22,934 nt of DNA from Zopfochytrium polystomum (GCA_025765615.1 JAIVFJ010000574.1:1-22934); one strand, 5' to 3'; positions 8,457-16,999 are shown, counted from the stretch's first letter. A program made the numbers and translations. The notes: generated by a model not told the origin, from the sequence alone.

Positions 8457-8780
8457 ATTTTAGGAAAGATCAATTGAGGTGGTTTCTTTTCTCCACTCAC
8501 AGCTGGAAAATCCGGTTTTACAGCGGGGAAACCTCTGTGAGGTTGAAATAGATTCGGCAATGGAACTCTAAATGTAATTTTTTTGCTTCTACGGATTTGC
8601 AGCGAAACAGCGTCCACCTCTCCACTGCCATCTTTCAGGCTCTCTCTTCTGCAAGCATCCAGTGAAAGACCAGATCTAGTTTTTCGTTTGGTGCTGCTGA
8701 CAGTCGATTCGATGATGTTATCCCACTGGTGCAACTCTAGGAATGTCGACTGATGCGATTCGGGCCGCTGCGTGACAGAT
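8457..8780 (-). pseudogene. Coding-like relic, C-terminal part of an unknown protein
   Basis: The minus frame is open from about 8780 to a TGA near 8457 and reads in part QWDNIIESTVSSTKRKT, DGSGEVDAVSLQIRRSKKI and PLPNLFQPHRGFPAVKPDF. Composition is protein-like but there is no ATG. It may be the 3' part of the same decayed minus-strand gene as 9093-9780. No family is recognised. Confidence 0.3.
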
Positions 8781-8799
8781 TAGTCCAAAAATGTGCCTC

Positions 8800-9090
8800 A
8801 GATGAGTCGCCGGTGTTTAGGCTCCTAGCAATTTTGTTTGTTTGTCTTGTCGAAATTCAACGAGCGTGGACAGAATTCACCAGATTGCTGCATGTGATTT
8901 CACAGTGTTTGCTGAAATGAAGAAACGGAAATTAAGTCAAGTCAGATGCAAGTCTAAGCAAAGGCTAGGTGGAACTGTTCAGGAAATAAGTGAAATATTT
9001 TTTTCAGCCACGCTTCTTTCAGCCTTCAGCCTGTTCTTCTTGCCATATCAATCGACCTGCCAGCATCAAAATAATTGTTCACGGCACTCA
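8800..9090. other. No convincing gene
   Basis: A plus frame runs through here to 9192 but has weak codon composition and overlaps the better minus-strand relic at its right end. Confidence 0.3.
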
Positions 9091-9092
9091 AG

Positions 9093-9780
9093 TTACAATC
9101 TTGTGGGGATAGTGTTAAACTCATTGGTCGCTGACAGTGGTATTTGCCCAGAGGTGTTGAAAGGTCGAAAACCACTCAAGCTCTGCAGCTGAGGTAGCCT
9201 TCGAGAGAAGACCTGCTTGAAATTGGCGCTGTTGTGCTCACTGGCTGCATAGCAGTTGATCAACGATTTGAGTCGCTTGTGAACAGCCATCAACGTCATC
9301 CTCTGTTGCGCCAAATGGTTGAGGTCCTCTTCTTGATAGCCGATGTTAAAGTTCGCAAGCTCCTTTGAGTGTATTGTTGGTGCAACAAATTGGGAAATAT
9401 CTTTGTGATGAGCCTGTGGGAATGGGGGAGTGCCTCTGAAAGATTCTCATCACATCGTTAACTTGGTTCTGTTGTGCGACAGTAGGTCGAGCTGCCGAGC
9501 ATCTGGTGGCCCAAGACTCGCCCCATAAATTTGTTCAGGTTTTTTTGCGGAAGATATAGTTGTCAAATTTGTGCACTGGGCAATTGAAGATCTTCCAAGG
9601 CGACAGTGTTGGATGTTCAGGTGGCCTTGCTGGGAGGCAATGGTAGCCTGTTACATCTCGCTGATTTGGCCAAAAACTCCATGAGTAGAGGATAGTTGGA
9701 GAGATTGGATTAACCCTTTGATGCGAAATGTGAGGAAACAAGTGACATGGCTCTCTGGATTTATTCGTATCAAATGGCAC
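9093..9780 (-). pseudogene. Decayed minus-strand coding sequence of unknown family
   Basis: Reading leftward, four coding-like segments follow in order. They are 9780-9535 (HCLPARPPEHPTLSPWKIFN and CPVHKFDNYIFRKK), about 9545-9480 in a second frame (NLNKFMGRVLGHQMLGSS), about 9500-9420 in a third (PTVAQQNQVNDVMRIFQRHS), and 9420-9093 (HKDISQFVAPTIHSKELANF, GYQEEDLNHLAQQRM, KRLKSLINCYAASEHNSANF). The last ends at a TAA near 9095. The order is consistent with one protein of about 220 residues broken by at least three indels. The charged, helical C-terminal part suggests an intracellular protein. It is not recognisably reverse transcriptase, integrase or a known transposase. Confidence 0.4.
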
Positions 9781-11932
9781 TGTAAAGCAATGATGTCACG
9801 TCTGTGTGAGACTAACCCAGGTCTCAGTGATAAAGTCTAGGGATTTTATTCGCAAAAACAAGCGTACCTGTCATAAAACCGCAAGGGTCAGGACCCCTAT
9901 TATTATTCCCGGTTCCTTAGTTTCCAAGGCGTTATCAAAGTGTATTTGCGGATAACCCATCTTTAATTATTGGGCCTGCTTTTCTACTTCTTTTGTCTTA
10001 ACAGTTTCCATTGCGCCAGGGTTTTCTCAACTATTTTCTTTTTCTGTGACTAACGGAGACTGCCCGACTGCTTGGGATGGGGTGGCCTGACAGGCTGTAC
10101 CCCAAGCCCCGCCTAATTTATTATTTATTTTTGGCACTTGTACATACACCGCATAGGGTTGAGGGGACTTAGAGCATTTGTGGTGGATGCTCCAGTCATG
10201 GGGGGGTTGACTTGTCAATTTCTCTCTCTCTGTTTTGGGCCATTTCTCTTTTTCCTTTTTTCTTGAATTTGATTTCTGTCCTTTGGCACCAATACAGAGT
10301 TCCTTGAAATCCATCTTGTTAGGCAGAACTGAATGGTTAGCAGCAAGAGGCAAAAGACTGACCCGAACCTATTGTGACTGTCAGTTATTGTTCTCACGAT
10401 GCCCATGGGAGAGTGAGCCACTGCCAATGCAGACCTGGCACTGGCTAAATACTCCGAGTATTAAGTGGAACGGAAACCCAGTGTCAACAGTTTTTTTCCT
10501 CCTCCTCTGCTCAAGCAGATAATATAGGAGAGGTTTTTAACCTGTGCCAGTCACGCTTGCCTAGCAACTATTACAGTGTGTATATCATCATCATGTATCA
10601 ATAATTCATAACAGAGTTTTTTCTCTTTCTCTCCAAGTTGGGGAGAAGGACCACCCACAAACACACATCTCCACTTCATTCACTCCTTCCACTCACTCAC
10701 TCAGAGTAGACTGTTTACACATCTGGCTCGCGACAGTGAGGGTAGTGAGAAGTGGTACACCCAGGTGAGTACATGGTCCCTTCGTGGGCTCCTCTTGAGG
10801 GGCCATGGGTGGGGAATCTGTGTTGGAGTGAGGATCACAGACACTCGCCTCCTGCAGAGGCGACGGCGGTGGCGATGGCGGTGGCGTCGTTGACCCTGTG
10901 AGGTTGTTGGTGGCGCCCTGTGCGGTCCGCCACACCTGAGAGTTCGATCTACGAGCGCCTGCCTTGGTCCTATTGCTGTGAGAGCGAGATGTGTGAATAT
11001 GAGTGCGATGCAATGAGCCTGTTAGTCAAGTGATCATGCCGACGCAGCCTGGCGGGGTGCATGTATGATCACAGGTGTTTCTGCATGCGAGTTCCCTGCT
11101 GGCAACCTTCCGACCACTAGATAGTCGACTCCCTTCCTCTCTCCCCTCCGTCGCTGGCGACGACGAGGGCTCCCGCAGGACTGTCTGCGACGAGGGGCGC
11201 TAGGTTGCACCCTGTCCGTCGCATCGCTATTAACCGCTCCTGTTGTATTTGAGATTAGGTTCCTGAGAGATAAAAACCCCTGTTTCCCTCTTCTCTCTCT
11301 TTATTCTGCGGTTGTGTTACACCCTTGGGAGTGCCCTTCCGTTTTCCCTCGCATGGGCCTGTGGCCTTGCTAGTAATCGGTGCTCCGGCACTGATCCCTC
11401 AGAGGATTGTCCCTCTGAATGTTCATTCTTTGTGTTTGAGACCCCTGTTAGACAGATCAGTAGGCTTCGTAGACTAGGCAAGTAGTAGGGTTGAAACACC
11501 CCCAAGACAACAGCCCAATAAAGTTAGTTTTGGCCTATTATTTGCTTTCCCTCACTCTATGGCCCAGATCCCAGGGTCAAAGGAGTGAGTATAGTCTCAC
11601 ATCTGCCTGTGGATTGAAACCTTGGGAACCTTATCCAGTACTTATACAGGGCTTAAATACCTTCAGGACAGATCAGACCAACGTTGTATACTCCAACAGA
11701 CATGTCCATGGAACGAGATTTGCGCTGGTGTGCCTGACCATCGAGTTTGGGGCAGTGGCTGTCCCAGTGGACAGTAACAGGCAGCAATTTCAGGGGAATT
11801 TCCATATAATAATATCATCAAATAGAAACCAGACCTTTCCAACATTCATTTCTCTCTCTATTGCGCTTGTTTCCATTTCCTGCGCAGCAGCAGCTGTTAC
11901 TGCTGCTATCAATTTGCAAGGCACTCTCCACT
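9781..11932. other. Gene-poor, repeat-like DNA flanking the retrotransposons
   Basis: No sustained frame is convincing. A minus frame at 10353-10027 starts protein-like (NKMDFKELCIGAKGQKSNSR) and then becomes low-complexity. A GC-rich island (about 11100-11240) is followed by GATAAAAACCCC at about 11267 and TTTATT at about 11300, which looks like a promoter/5' end or a solo LTR of another family; I could not delimit LTR ends with a target duplication. A hairpin (AGCAGCAG, six-base loop, CTGCTGCT) lies at 11886-11907. The rest is AT-rich. Confidence 0.4.
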
Positions 11933-12219
11933 TGTCAGGAACAGGGCAGGCCAGGACAAGGCAGACAAGGAACTGAGAGGAGTGATGATTGTATTGGAAA
12001 CAATAATTCACTTGAGGGATGGGACAGGTCCCCCATCCCCCTTTTATACCTTTTGAGAGTCTTCCTTGTCAAGACTCAAGAAAGTTCCAGAAAGAGCAAT
12101 TAGTAATACATGATACCAATGATACCAATAACAACAAGACAAGTCAGGAAAGCAAAGAGGGTTTCCATGAAGGAATGTTCTAGAAGGTTCCAGAGGTTTC
12201 CAGAGGGTGATTCATAACA
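11933..12219 (-). repeat. LTR-A (287 bp), 3' LTR of the minus copy
   Basis: Read on the minus strand it starts TGTTATGAATCACC and ends CCCTGTTCCTGACA, with the 5'-TG..CA-3' ends of an LTR. It is closely similar to LTR-C (16712-16999) and less so to LTR-B (13974-14283). It contains the heat-shock-type element, the TATA box (TATAAAAGGGGGATGG) and the presumed transcript start AAGTGAATTAT. Confidence 0.95.
12172..12191 (-). promoter_or_regulatory. Four-unit heat-shock element in LTR-A
   Basis: GGAATGTTCTAGAAGGTTCC consists of alternating GAA and TTC triplets spaced by two bases (GAA-TG-TTC-TA-GAA-GG-TTC). This is the consensus for binding of a heat-shock factor trimer (nGAAnnTTCnnGAAn), here with four perfect units. 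It sits in U3, upstream of the TATA box in the minus orientation. Confidence 0.75.
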
Positions 12220-12234
12220 TCATCTCCCCCTTTT
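12220..12234 (-). other. Polypurine tract of the minus copy
   Basis: On the minus strand, AAAAGGGGGAGATGA directly precedes the TGTTATG start of the LTR. This is the plus-strand DNA priming site. It is identical to the tract of the plus copy at 16697-16711. Confidence 0.85.
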
Positions 12235-12236
12235 AG

Positions 12237-13972
12237 GCCTCTTCTGCAACTTGGTGGGGTACCTGGTCTTGAACTGAGCAGAAGGTCTTGGCAGTGAGTG
12301 AGGTTTGACTCAGGTTCCCAGGTGTTGTCAGCATCTGAGTAACCTTTCCACTTAACAAGGAACTTGAGTGTGTCTTCCAAACCACTTGGCATCCAAGATT
12401 TGTTCAACCTCAAATTCCTCTTCACCTTCTACCTCAACTGGAGGAGGAGGAGGAACAACTCTGCCTGGAATGGAATTGGCCACAAACTTCTCAAAAGGCT
12501 GACATGGAAAACTGGGTGGATCTTCATGGATGCAGGGAGATCCAGCTTGAAGGTGACTGGATTGATTTGCTCCAAGATCTTGAAAGGACCCAACTTGAGG
12601 TTGTCTAGCTTGGGACTTGGTCTTTTGGTCTGCAAGTTCTTCCTCAGAAGCCAAACTTGCTGACCCACAGCAAGGTCATGGTCCATTCTGTGAGTGTTGG
12701 CAAATCTTGAGGCATCTTCTTGGGCTTGCTTCAGGGTGGAGTCCAGGAAGGTGCTGATGATCTTGAGCTTATGCAAGTGTGAAGCCACAGCAGGAGCTTG
12801 GACATTGGATAGGGTCTCTTGTCCCAGAAGATCTCCTCTTGGATTGAAGCCATAGGTTGCAAAGAAAGGAGATAGCTGGGTGCTTGAGTGGAGAGAATTG
12901 TTGAGAGCAAATTCTGCAGAAGGAGGGTGGGCCAATCATCCTGTTGATAGCTGACATAGCACCTCAAATACTGCTCCAGAGTCTGGTTTGTTCTTTCTGT
13001 TTGTCCATCAGTCTGAGGGTGATAAGCAGTTGACAGTTGAGACTTGATTCCAAGGGCTGCTGTGAGTGCTTTCCAAAATTGAGATCTGAACTGTGGTCCT
13101 CTGTCACTGACGATTGACTGAGGCAGCCCATGGAGCCTGAATATGTGCTGCAAAAACAGGTCTGCTGTTCCTTGTGCATCTATATTCTCAGTGCAGGGGA
13201 TGAAATGGGCCAACTTTGTCCTTCTGCAGATGACAACAAGGATAGAGTCAAATCCATGGGATGGGGGCAGTTTCACAATGAAGTCCATGGATATTGATGA
13301 CCAAGGGCTGATGGCAATTGGGAGGGGCTCCAGAAGTCCATAGGGCTTGTGTCTGCTGGATTTGTTTCTTTGACAGGTTTACAGCTGCTGACATAGTTCT
13401 TGATGTACTTCCTCATGCCTGGCCAGTAGAAGTCTCTGGAAACAAGCTCATATGTCTTGTGCTCTCCTGGGTGTCCAGCTGTTGCTGCATCATGCCTTGT
13501 CTTGAGTATCTCAAGTTTTTCCTCTCTTGGCTGATTTGAATCTTGTGAGGCTTGGGGTCCTTGGAAATAGCATGGGCCCACACACTGTCAGGAAGCAATG
13601 AAAGGTGTGTCTTGGATGGTGGGGTGAAACCATCTCCCCCTTCAGGTGCAAGGTCTGTTCTTCTTGACAGGGCATCAGCCACAGTGTTAAGGTGGCCAGG
13701 AGAATAGCACAGCTTAAAGTCATACTCAGAGAGCAGTTCAGCCCACCTGGCATGCCTCTGCTTGAGCAACCTCCTTGCCCTGAAGAAGGTGAGGTTCTTG
13801 TGATCAGAATAGACAGAGATGCCTTTAGAACCAGCCAAGTAGTGTCTCCAGAATTTGAATGCTTCCACAATTGCAAGCAACTCCTTGTCATGGACTGTGT
13901 AGTTACACTCAGCACTGTTCAGCTTCCTGGAGTAATATGCCACTGGATGCAGAGGAGCAGAGGGGTCCTGAG
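12237..13972 (-). pseudogene. pol: pol fragment: RNase H, integrase, chromodomain (frame-broken)
   Basis: Order from 13972 downward. RNase H (about 13960-13670) reads AYYSRKLNSAECNYTVHDKE, with VYSDHKNLTFF and GHLNTVADALSRR. The integrase HHCC zinc-binding region (about 13500-13390) is AGHPGEHKTYELVSRDFYWPG followed by YVSSC. The catalytic core (13288-12900) has [28 protein letters not shown] and [14 protein letters not shown], supplying D, D and E. The GPY/F module (about 12640-12520) is LDNLKLGPFKILEQINPV. The chromodomain (about 12430-12270) is [12 protein letters not shown] then [20 protein letters not shown]. The product would be the replication and integration polyprotein, with the chromodomain thought to target histone marks. 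Frames break near 13530, 13370, 12900 and 12400, so no functional protein is expected. Confidence 0.9.
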
Positions 13973-14001
13973 ATGTTATGAATCACCCTCTGGAAACCTC
14001 T

Positions 14002-14021
14002 GGAACCTTCTAGAACATTCC
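14002..14021 (+). promoter_or_regulatory. Four-unit heat-shock element in LTR-B
   Basis: GGAACCTTCTAGAACATTCC gives GAA-CC-TTC-TA-GAA-CA-TTC with uniform two-base gaps, a perfect heat-shock factor consensus. It lies about 165 bp upstream of the TATA box. The same element is present in the other two LTRs. Confidence 0.75.
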
Positions 14022-14036
14022 TTCATGGAACCTTGT

Positions 14037-14056
14037 GGAACCTTCTGGAACCTTCT
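14037..14056 (+). promoter_or_regulatory. Second four-unit heat-shock element, LTR-B only
   Basis: GGAACCTTCTGGAACCTTCT is again GAA-CC-TTC-TG-GAA-CC-TTC. It falls inside the extra repeated segment that lengthens LTR-B, so this LTR carries eight perfect units in two blocks within 55 bp. Confidence 0.7.
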
Positions 14057-14285
14057 TTGCTTTCCTGACTTGTCTTGTTGTCATTGGTATCATTGGTATC
14101 ATTGTATTACTAATTGCTCTTTCTGGAACTTTCTTGAGTCTTGACAAGGAGACCCTCTCAAAAGGTATAAAAGGGGGATGGGGGACCTGCCCATCCCTCA
14201 AGTGAAGTTATTGTTTCCAATACAATCATCAATCCCTCTTCAGTTCCTTGTCTGCCTTGTCCTGTCCTGCCCTGTTCCTGACATC

Positions 14286-14296
14286 ATAATTCACTT
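14286..14296 (+). promoter_or_regulatory. Self-primer binding site (complementary to own transcript start)
   Basis: ATAATTCACTT begins two bases after the LTR end and is the exact reverse complement of AAGTGAATTAT, found in LTR-A and LTR-C 35 bp downstream of the start of the TATA box. In Tf1 and sushi-type elements the first 11 nt of the RNA fold back onto the primer-binding site and prime reverse transcription. The match here is also 11 nt and stops exactly at the presumed transcript 5' end. It is not a tRNA 3' end complement of the usual TGG type. Confidence 0.8.
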
Positions 14297-14323
14297 CACC
14301 CTCTCCTACTACTCTCTGCCATC

Positions 14324-15160
14324 ATGTCTGACCCAAACAACACCTTCCCTGATGCAACTGCCTTCCAAGCCTTGATGGACCAATTACAAGCCCTTTCAAG
14401 ACAGACACACCAAACTTCAAGAACAAGTCCTTCACCAGCAGCACCAGCTTCAACAACAACTTTCACTCAACAAGAACATCAAGCTCTTCCCCTGCCTCAA
14501 GCCAACCAAGCAAGAGCCCAAGGTTCCAGCCCTGACAAGTTCACTGGGCTGGCCAAAGACCTTAGGAACTTTATGGCCACTGTGGAGAATGTCATCCTTC
14601 TCCAACCTTCAAGATTTCCCAATCTCTCCCAAGCACACCCCACCACCCTGCAAGAGCTCTGGGAGGGGCTGGAAGCTACCTTTGGTGACCCCTACGCATC
14701 TTGGACAGCAAGATCCAAGCTCAAGCATATCAAGCAAGGAAAGCAATCTTGTGTGGCCTACACCCAACCAATTCAAGCAACTAGCCAGAGACTCTGGATA
14801 CAATGATGCAGCTCTGATGGAGCTGTACCATGATGGTCTCCATGAGTCTATCCAAGACATGCTCTCCCAGTCTCTGCACATCCCTGAGACCTTTGAATGA
14901 GTACATTCTCCTTGCCATCAAGATTGACAACAGACTCTACTCCAAGAGGCTGAAGCAAAGACAAGTAGGAACTACATCAAGACCTACCCCCAGTCCCTCA
15001 AGCTCTTACAGTCCTGAACCCATGCAAGTGGATGCGTTGAGACACTTCCTAAGGGTCCTCTGAGCCAGAGGAGAAAACAAGGAGGGCCCAGCAGGGACTG
15101 TGTTTCTACTGTGACTCCAAGGAGCATGCTGTCAAGGACTGCCCAAGAAGAAGCACCCAA
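14324..15160 (+). pseudogene. gag: gag: capsid and zinc knuckle, frame-broken
   Basis: An ATG at 14324 (MSDPNNTFPDATAFQALMDQ) follows the primer site by 27 bp. The capsid region includes FGDPYASWTARSKLKHIKQG and, after a frame change at about 14770, LARDSGYNDAALMELYHDGL, matching the conserved Ty3/gypsy gag core. A TGA at 14898 and another frame change separate it from EYILLAIKIDNRLYSKRL and PEPMQVDALR. The nucleocapsid knuckle CFYCDSKEHAVKDC (15101-15142) is C-x2-C-x4-H-x4-C. Gag packages element RNA in virus-like particles. Several frame breaks make this copy non-functional. Confidence 0.88.
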
Positions 15161-15284
15161 ACAACTCCCAGGTCCCAGGCTCACTGAGGGGCAATTCCCT
15201 GGACCCTCCTCCAAGCTGCCCCGTTTTCATCACCACCACCCAGCACCACAAACACCTCAGATTCCAAGCCCCCACCAACTCACC

Positions 15285-15660
15285 ATGGATGTCAAGATTC
15301 AACTCTCACCCAAGTCAACCATCACAACCAAGGCCCTTATAGACTCTGGATCATCCTGCAACTTCATTGATGCCAACCCTTGCCAAGTCTTGTGCCATTC
15401 CTACGATCAAGAAATCCACACCCATCAAGGTCCCACTTTGCCAATCATGCTCTGTTCAAGGAAATCAGCCATGAAACCAAGCTAAACCTCCACATCCAAG
15501 ACTTTCCCACCATCCATGGTCAATCTGGAAGTATTGGATCTTGGCTCACCCACATTCTCTGTCATCCTGGGATTACCATGGCTGCAAGCCCAGAACCCTG
15601 ACATTGATTGGGTCACTGGTCAGTCCAACCTCCACCAATTGGAACAGTCACCCAAAACTC
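15285..15660 (+). pseudogene. Aspartic protease of the retrotransposon, frame-broken
   Basis: The active-site motif is ALIDSGSSCNFIDA, with the catalytic Asp codon at 15342. The family's C-terminal signature SVILGLPWLQAQNPDIDW follows at about 15555-15610 in an upstream-broken frame. The protease cleaves the Gag-Pol polyprotein. The frame is lost at about 15410-15500 between the two halves. Confidence 0.85.
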
Positions 15661-15689
15661 AAGTCAAGCCTCCAAGTCTCATGCTCTCA

Positions 15690-16024
15690 AGTCCCTGATT
15701 CAAGGCTCTCAGCCTAGTATCCAAGGTCAACCACAAATGACAGCTCCAGTATCAGCCTGCAGCTCACAGATCCCAGCCAAGATTCAAGTTTCACAGTTCA
15801 CAGTTCATAGTCAAGATTCCAGCACAGCTCATAGAGCTCACAGTCATGGCCAAGTCTGTAGTTCACAGAAACCCACAGTCAAAGATTCAAGGTACCCACA
15901 GTTCACAGTCCAAATTCAAGATTCAAGCTCCACAGCTCACAGTCTTTTGCCAAGAAGCAGAACCCTCAGTCAAAGATTCAAGAATCACAGTTCCCAGTCA
16001 ACAATTCAAGCCCCACTGCTGTGA
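15690..16024 (+). repeat. Imperfect CACAGTTCACAGTC / AAGATTCAAG repeats replacing reverse transcriptase
   Basis: Degenerate copies of CACAGTTCACAGTC and GTCAAAGATTCAAG fill the interval between the protease and the pol 3' end. The predicted peptide is Ser/Gln/His-rich and has no reverse-transcriptase motif (no YxDD). An intact element would have more than 1 kb of reverse transcriptase here. Confidence 0.75.
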
Positions 16025-16711
16025 GCACAGAAGGACAGGACCTTGCACCTGAAGGGGGAGATGGTTTCACCCCCACCATCCAAGACACACCTTTCACTGC
16101 TTCCTGACAGTGTGTGGGCCCATGCTATTTCCAAGGACCCCAAGCCTCACAAGATTCAAATCAGCCAAGAGAGGAAAAACTTGAGATACTCAAGACAAGG
16201 CATTGATGCAGCAACAGCTGGACACCCAGGAGAGCACAAGACATATGAGCTTGTTTCCAGAGACTTTTACTGGCCAGGCATGAGGAAGAACTTGCAGTCC
16301 AAAAGACCAAGTCCCAAGCGAGACAACCTCAAGTTGAGACCTTTCAAGATCTTGGAAGCAAATCAATCCAGTCACCTTCAAGCTGGATGTCCCTGCATCC
16401 ATGAAGATCCACCCAGTTTTCCATGTCAGCCCTTTTTGGAGAAGTTGTGGCCAATTCCATTCCAGGCAGAGTTGTTCCTCCATCCTCCTCCAGTTGAGGC
16501 AGAAGGTGAAGAGAATTTGAGGTTGAACAAATCTTGGATGCCAAGTGGTTTGGAAGGACACTCAAGTTCCTTGTCAAGTGGAAAGGTTACTCAGATGCTG
16601 ACAACACCTGGGAACCTGAGTCCAAACCTCACTCACTGCCAAGACCTTCTGCTCAAGTTCAAGACCAGGTACCCCACCAAGTTGCAGAAGAGGCCTAAAA
16701 GGGGGAGATGA
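16022..16711 (+). pseudogene. pol: Deleted pol 3' end: integrase zinc-binding region joined to GPY/F and chromodomain
   Basis: The sequence begins in the linker after RNase H (LAPEGGD), covers the HHCC region (TAGHPGEHKTYELVSRDFYW) and jumps at 16281-16288 straight to KRPSPKRDNLKLRPFKILE, skipping the DDE catalytic core. A degenerate chromodomain region follows ([14 protein letters not shown] in the shifted open frame; [17 protein letters not shown] in another). It ends at TGA 16709-16711, the last bases of the polypurine tract. The frame is open from 16043, but the encoded product mixes frames and cannot be an integrase. Confidence 0.88.
16697..16711 (+). other. Polypurine tract of the plus copy
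   Basis: AAAAGGGGGAGATGA directly abuts LTR-C and is identical to the tract at 12220-12234 on the other strand. Confidence 0.88.
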
Positions 16712-16739
16712 TGTTATGAATCACCCTCTGGAAACCTCT

Positions 16740-16759
16740 GGAACCTTCTAGAACATTCC
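16740..16759 (+). promoter_or_regulatory. Four-unit heat-shock element in LTR-C
   Basis: GGAACCTTCTAGAACATTCC, identical to that at 14002-14021. Further single units (GGAACTTTC at about 16843-16851) lie closer to the TATA box. Confidence 0.75.
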
Positions 16760-16883
16760 TTCATGAAACCCTCTTTGCTTTCCTGACTTGTCTTGTTGTT
16801 ATTGGTATCATTGGTATCAATGTATTACTAATTGCTCTTTCTGGAACTTTCTTTGAGTCTTGACAAGGAAGACTCTCAAAAGG

Positions 16884-16929
16884 TATAAAAGGGGGATGGG
16901 GGACCTGTCCCATCCCTCAAGTGAATTAT
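16884..16929 (+). promoter_or_regulatory. LTR-C core promoter: TATA box and presumed transcript start
   Basis: TATAAAA at 16884-16890 is followed 35 bp from its first base by AAGTGAATTAT (16919-16929). The start is placed at 16919 because complementarity with the primer-binding site at 14286-14296 begins exactly there. This would make U3 207 bp and R-U5 81 bp. Confidence 0.65.
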
Positions 16930-16999
16930 TGTTTCCAATACAATCATCACTCCTCTCAGTTCCTTGTCTGCCTTGTCCTGTCCTGCCCTGTTCCTGACA

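Larger units (their letters stand above)
11933..13973 (-). mobile_element. 5'-truncated chromovirus (Ty3/gypsy, Tf1/sushi-like), minus strand
   Basis: In minus orientation the copy runs from a truncated RNase H at 13972 through integrase and a C-terminal chromodomain to a polypurine tract and one LTR (12219-11933). The gag, protease and reverse transcriptase parts are missing. The truncation lies exactly against LTR-B of the plus copy. No matching target-site duplication flanks it (CCACT on the left). It is therefore a defective fragment, not an active element. Confidence 0.9.
13974..14283 (+). repeat. LTR-B (310 bp), 5' LTR of the plus copy
   Basis: It starts TGTTATGAATCACC and ends GTTCCTGACA. 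It is longer than LTR-A and LTR-C because of extra TGGAACCTT-type repeats at about 14030-14056. The TATA box lies at about 14166-14172. Compared with the other LTRs, the presumed transcript start has one extra G (AAGTGAAGTTATT at 14200-14212). Confidence 0.95.
13974..16999 (+). mobile_element. Internally deleted chromovirus with two LTRs, plus strand
   Basis: LTR-B (13974-14283), a self-primer binding site, gag, protease, a repeat-rich spacer, the 3' end of pol, a polypurine tract and LTR-C (16712-16999). Reverse transcriptase, RNase H and the integrase core are deleted, so the copy is non-autonomous. The flanking 5-mers differ (TGAGA before, CAGGT after), so there is no target-site duplication. 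This suggests that the pair of LTRs was brought together by recombination or that one flank was lost. Confidence 0.92.
16712..16999 (+). repeat. LTR-C (288 bp), 3' LTR of the plus copy
   Basis: It starts TGTTATGAATCACC and ends CCTGTTCCTGACA. It matches LTR-A in length and in the transcript-start sequence AAGTGAATTATTG, and differs from its partner LTR-B by a 20-bp-class length difference and several substitutions. Confidence 0.95.

Noticed and set aside
12731..13288. Integrase-like frame as a functional integrase
   Set aside because: The D, D and E motifs are visible, but the frame is lost before the GPY/F module and upstream at the zinc-binding region, and the element lacks gag, protease and reverse transcriptase.
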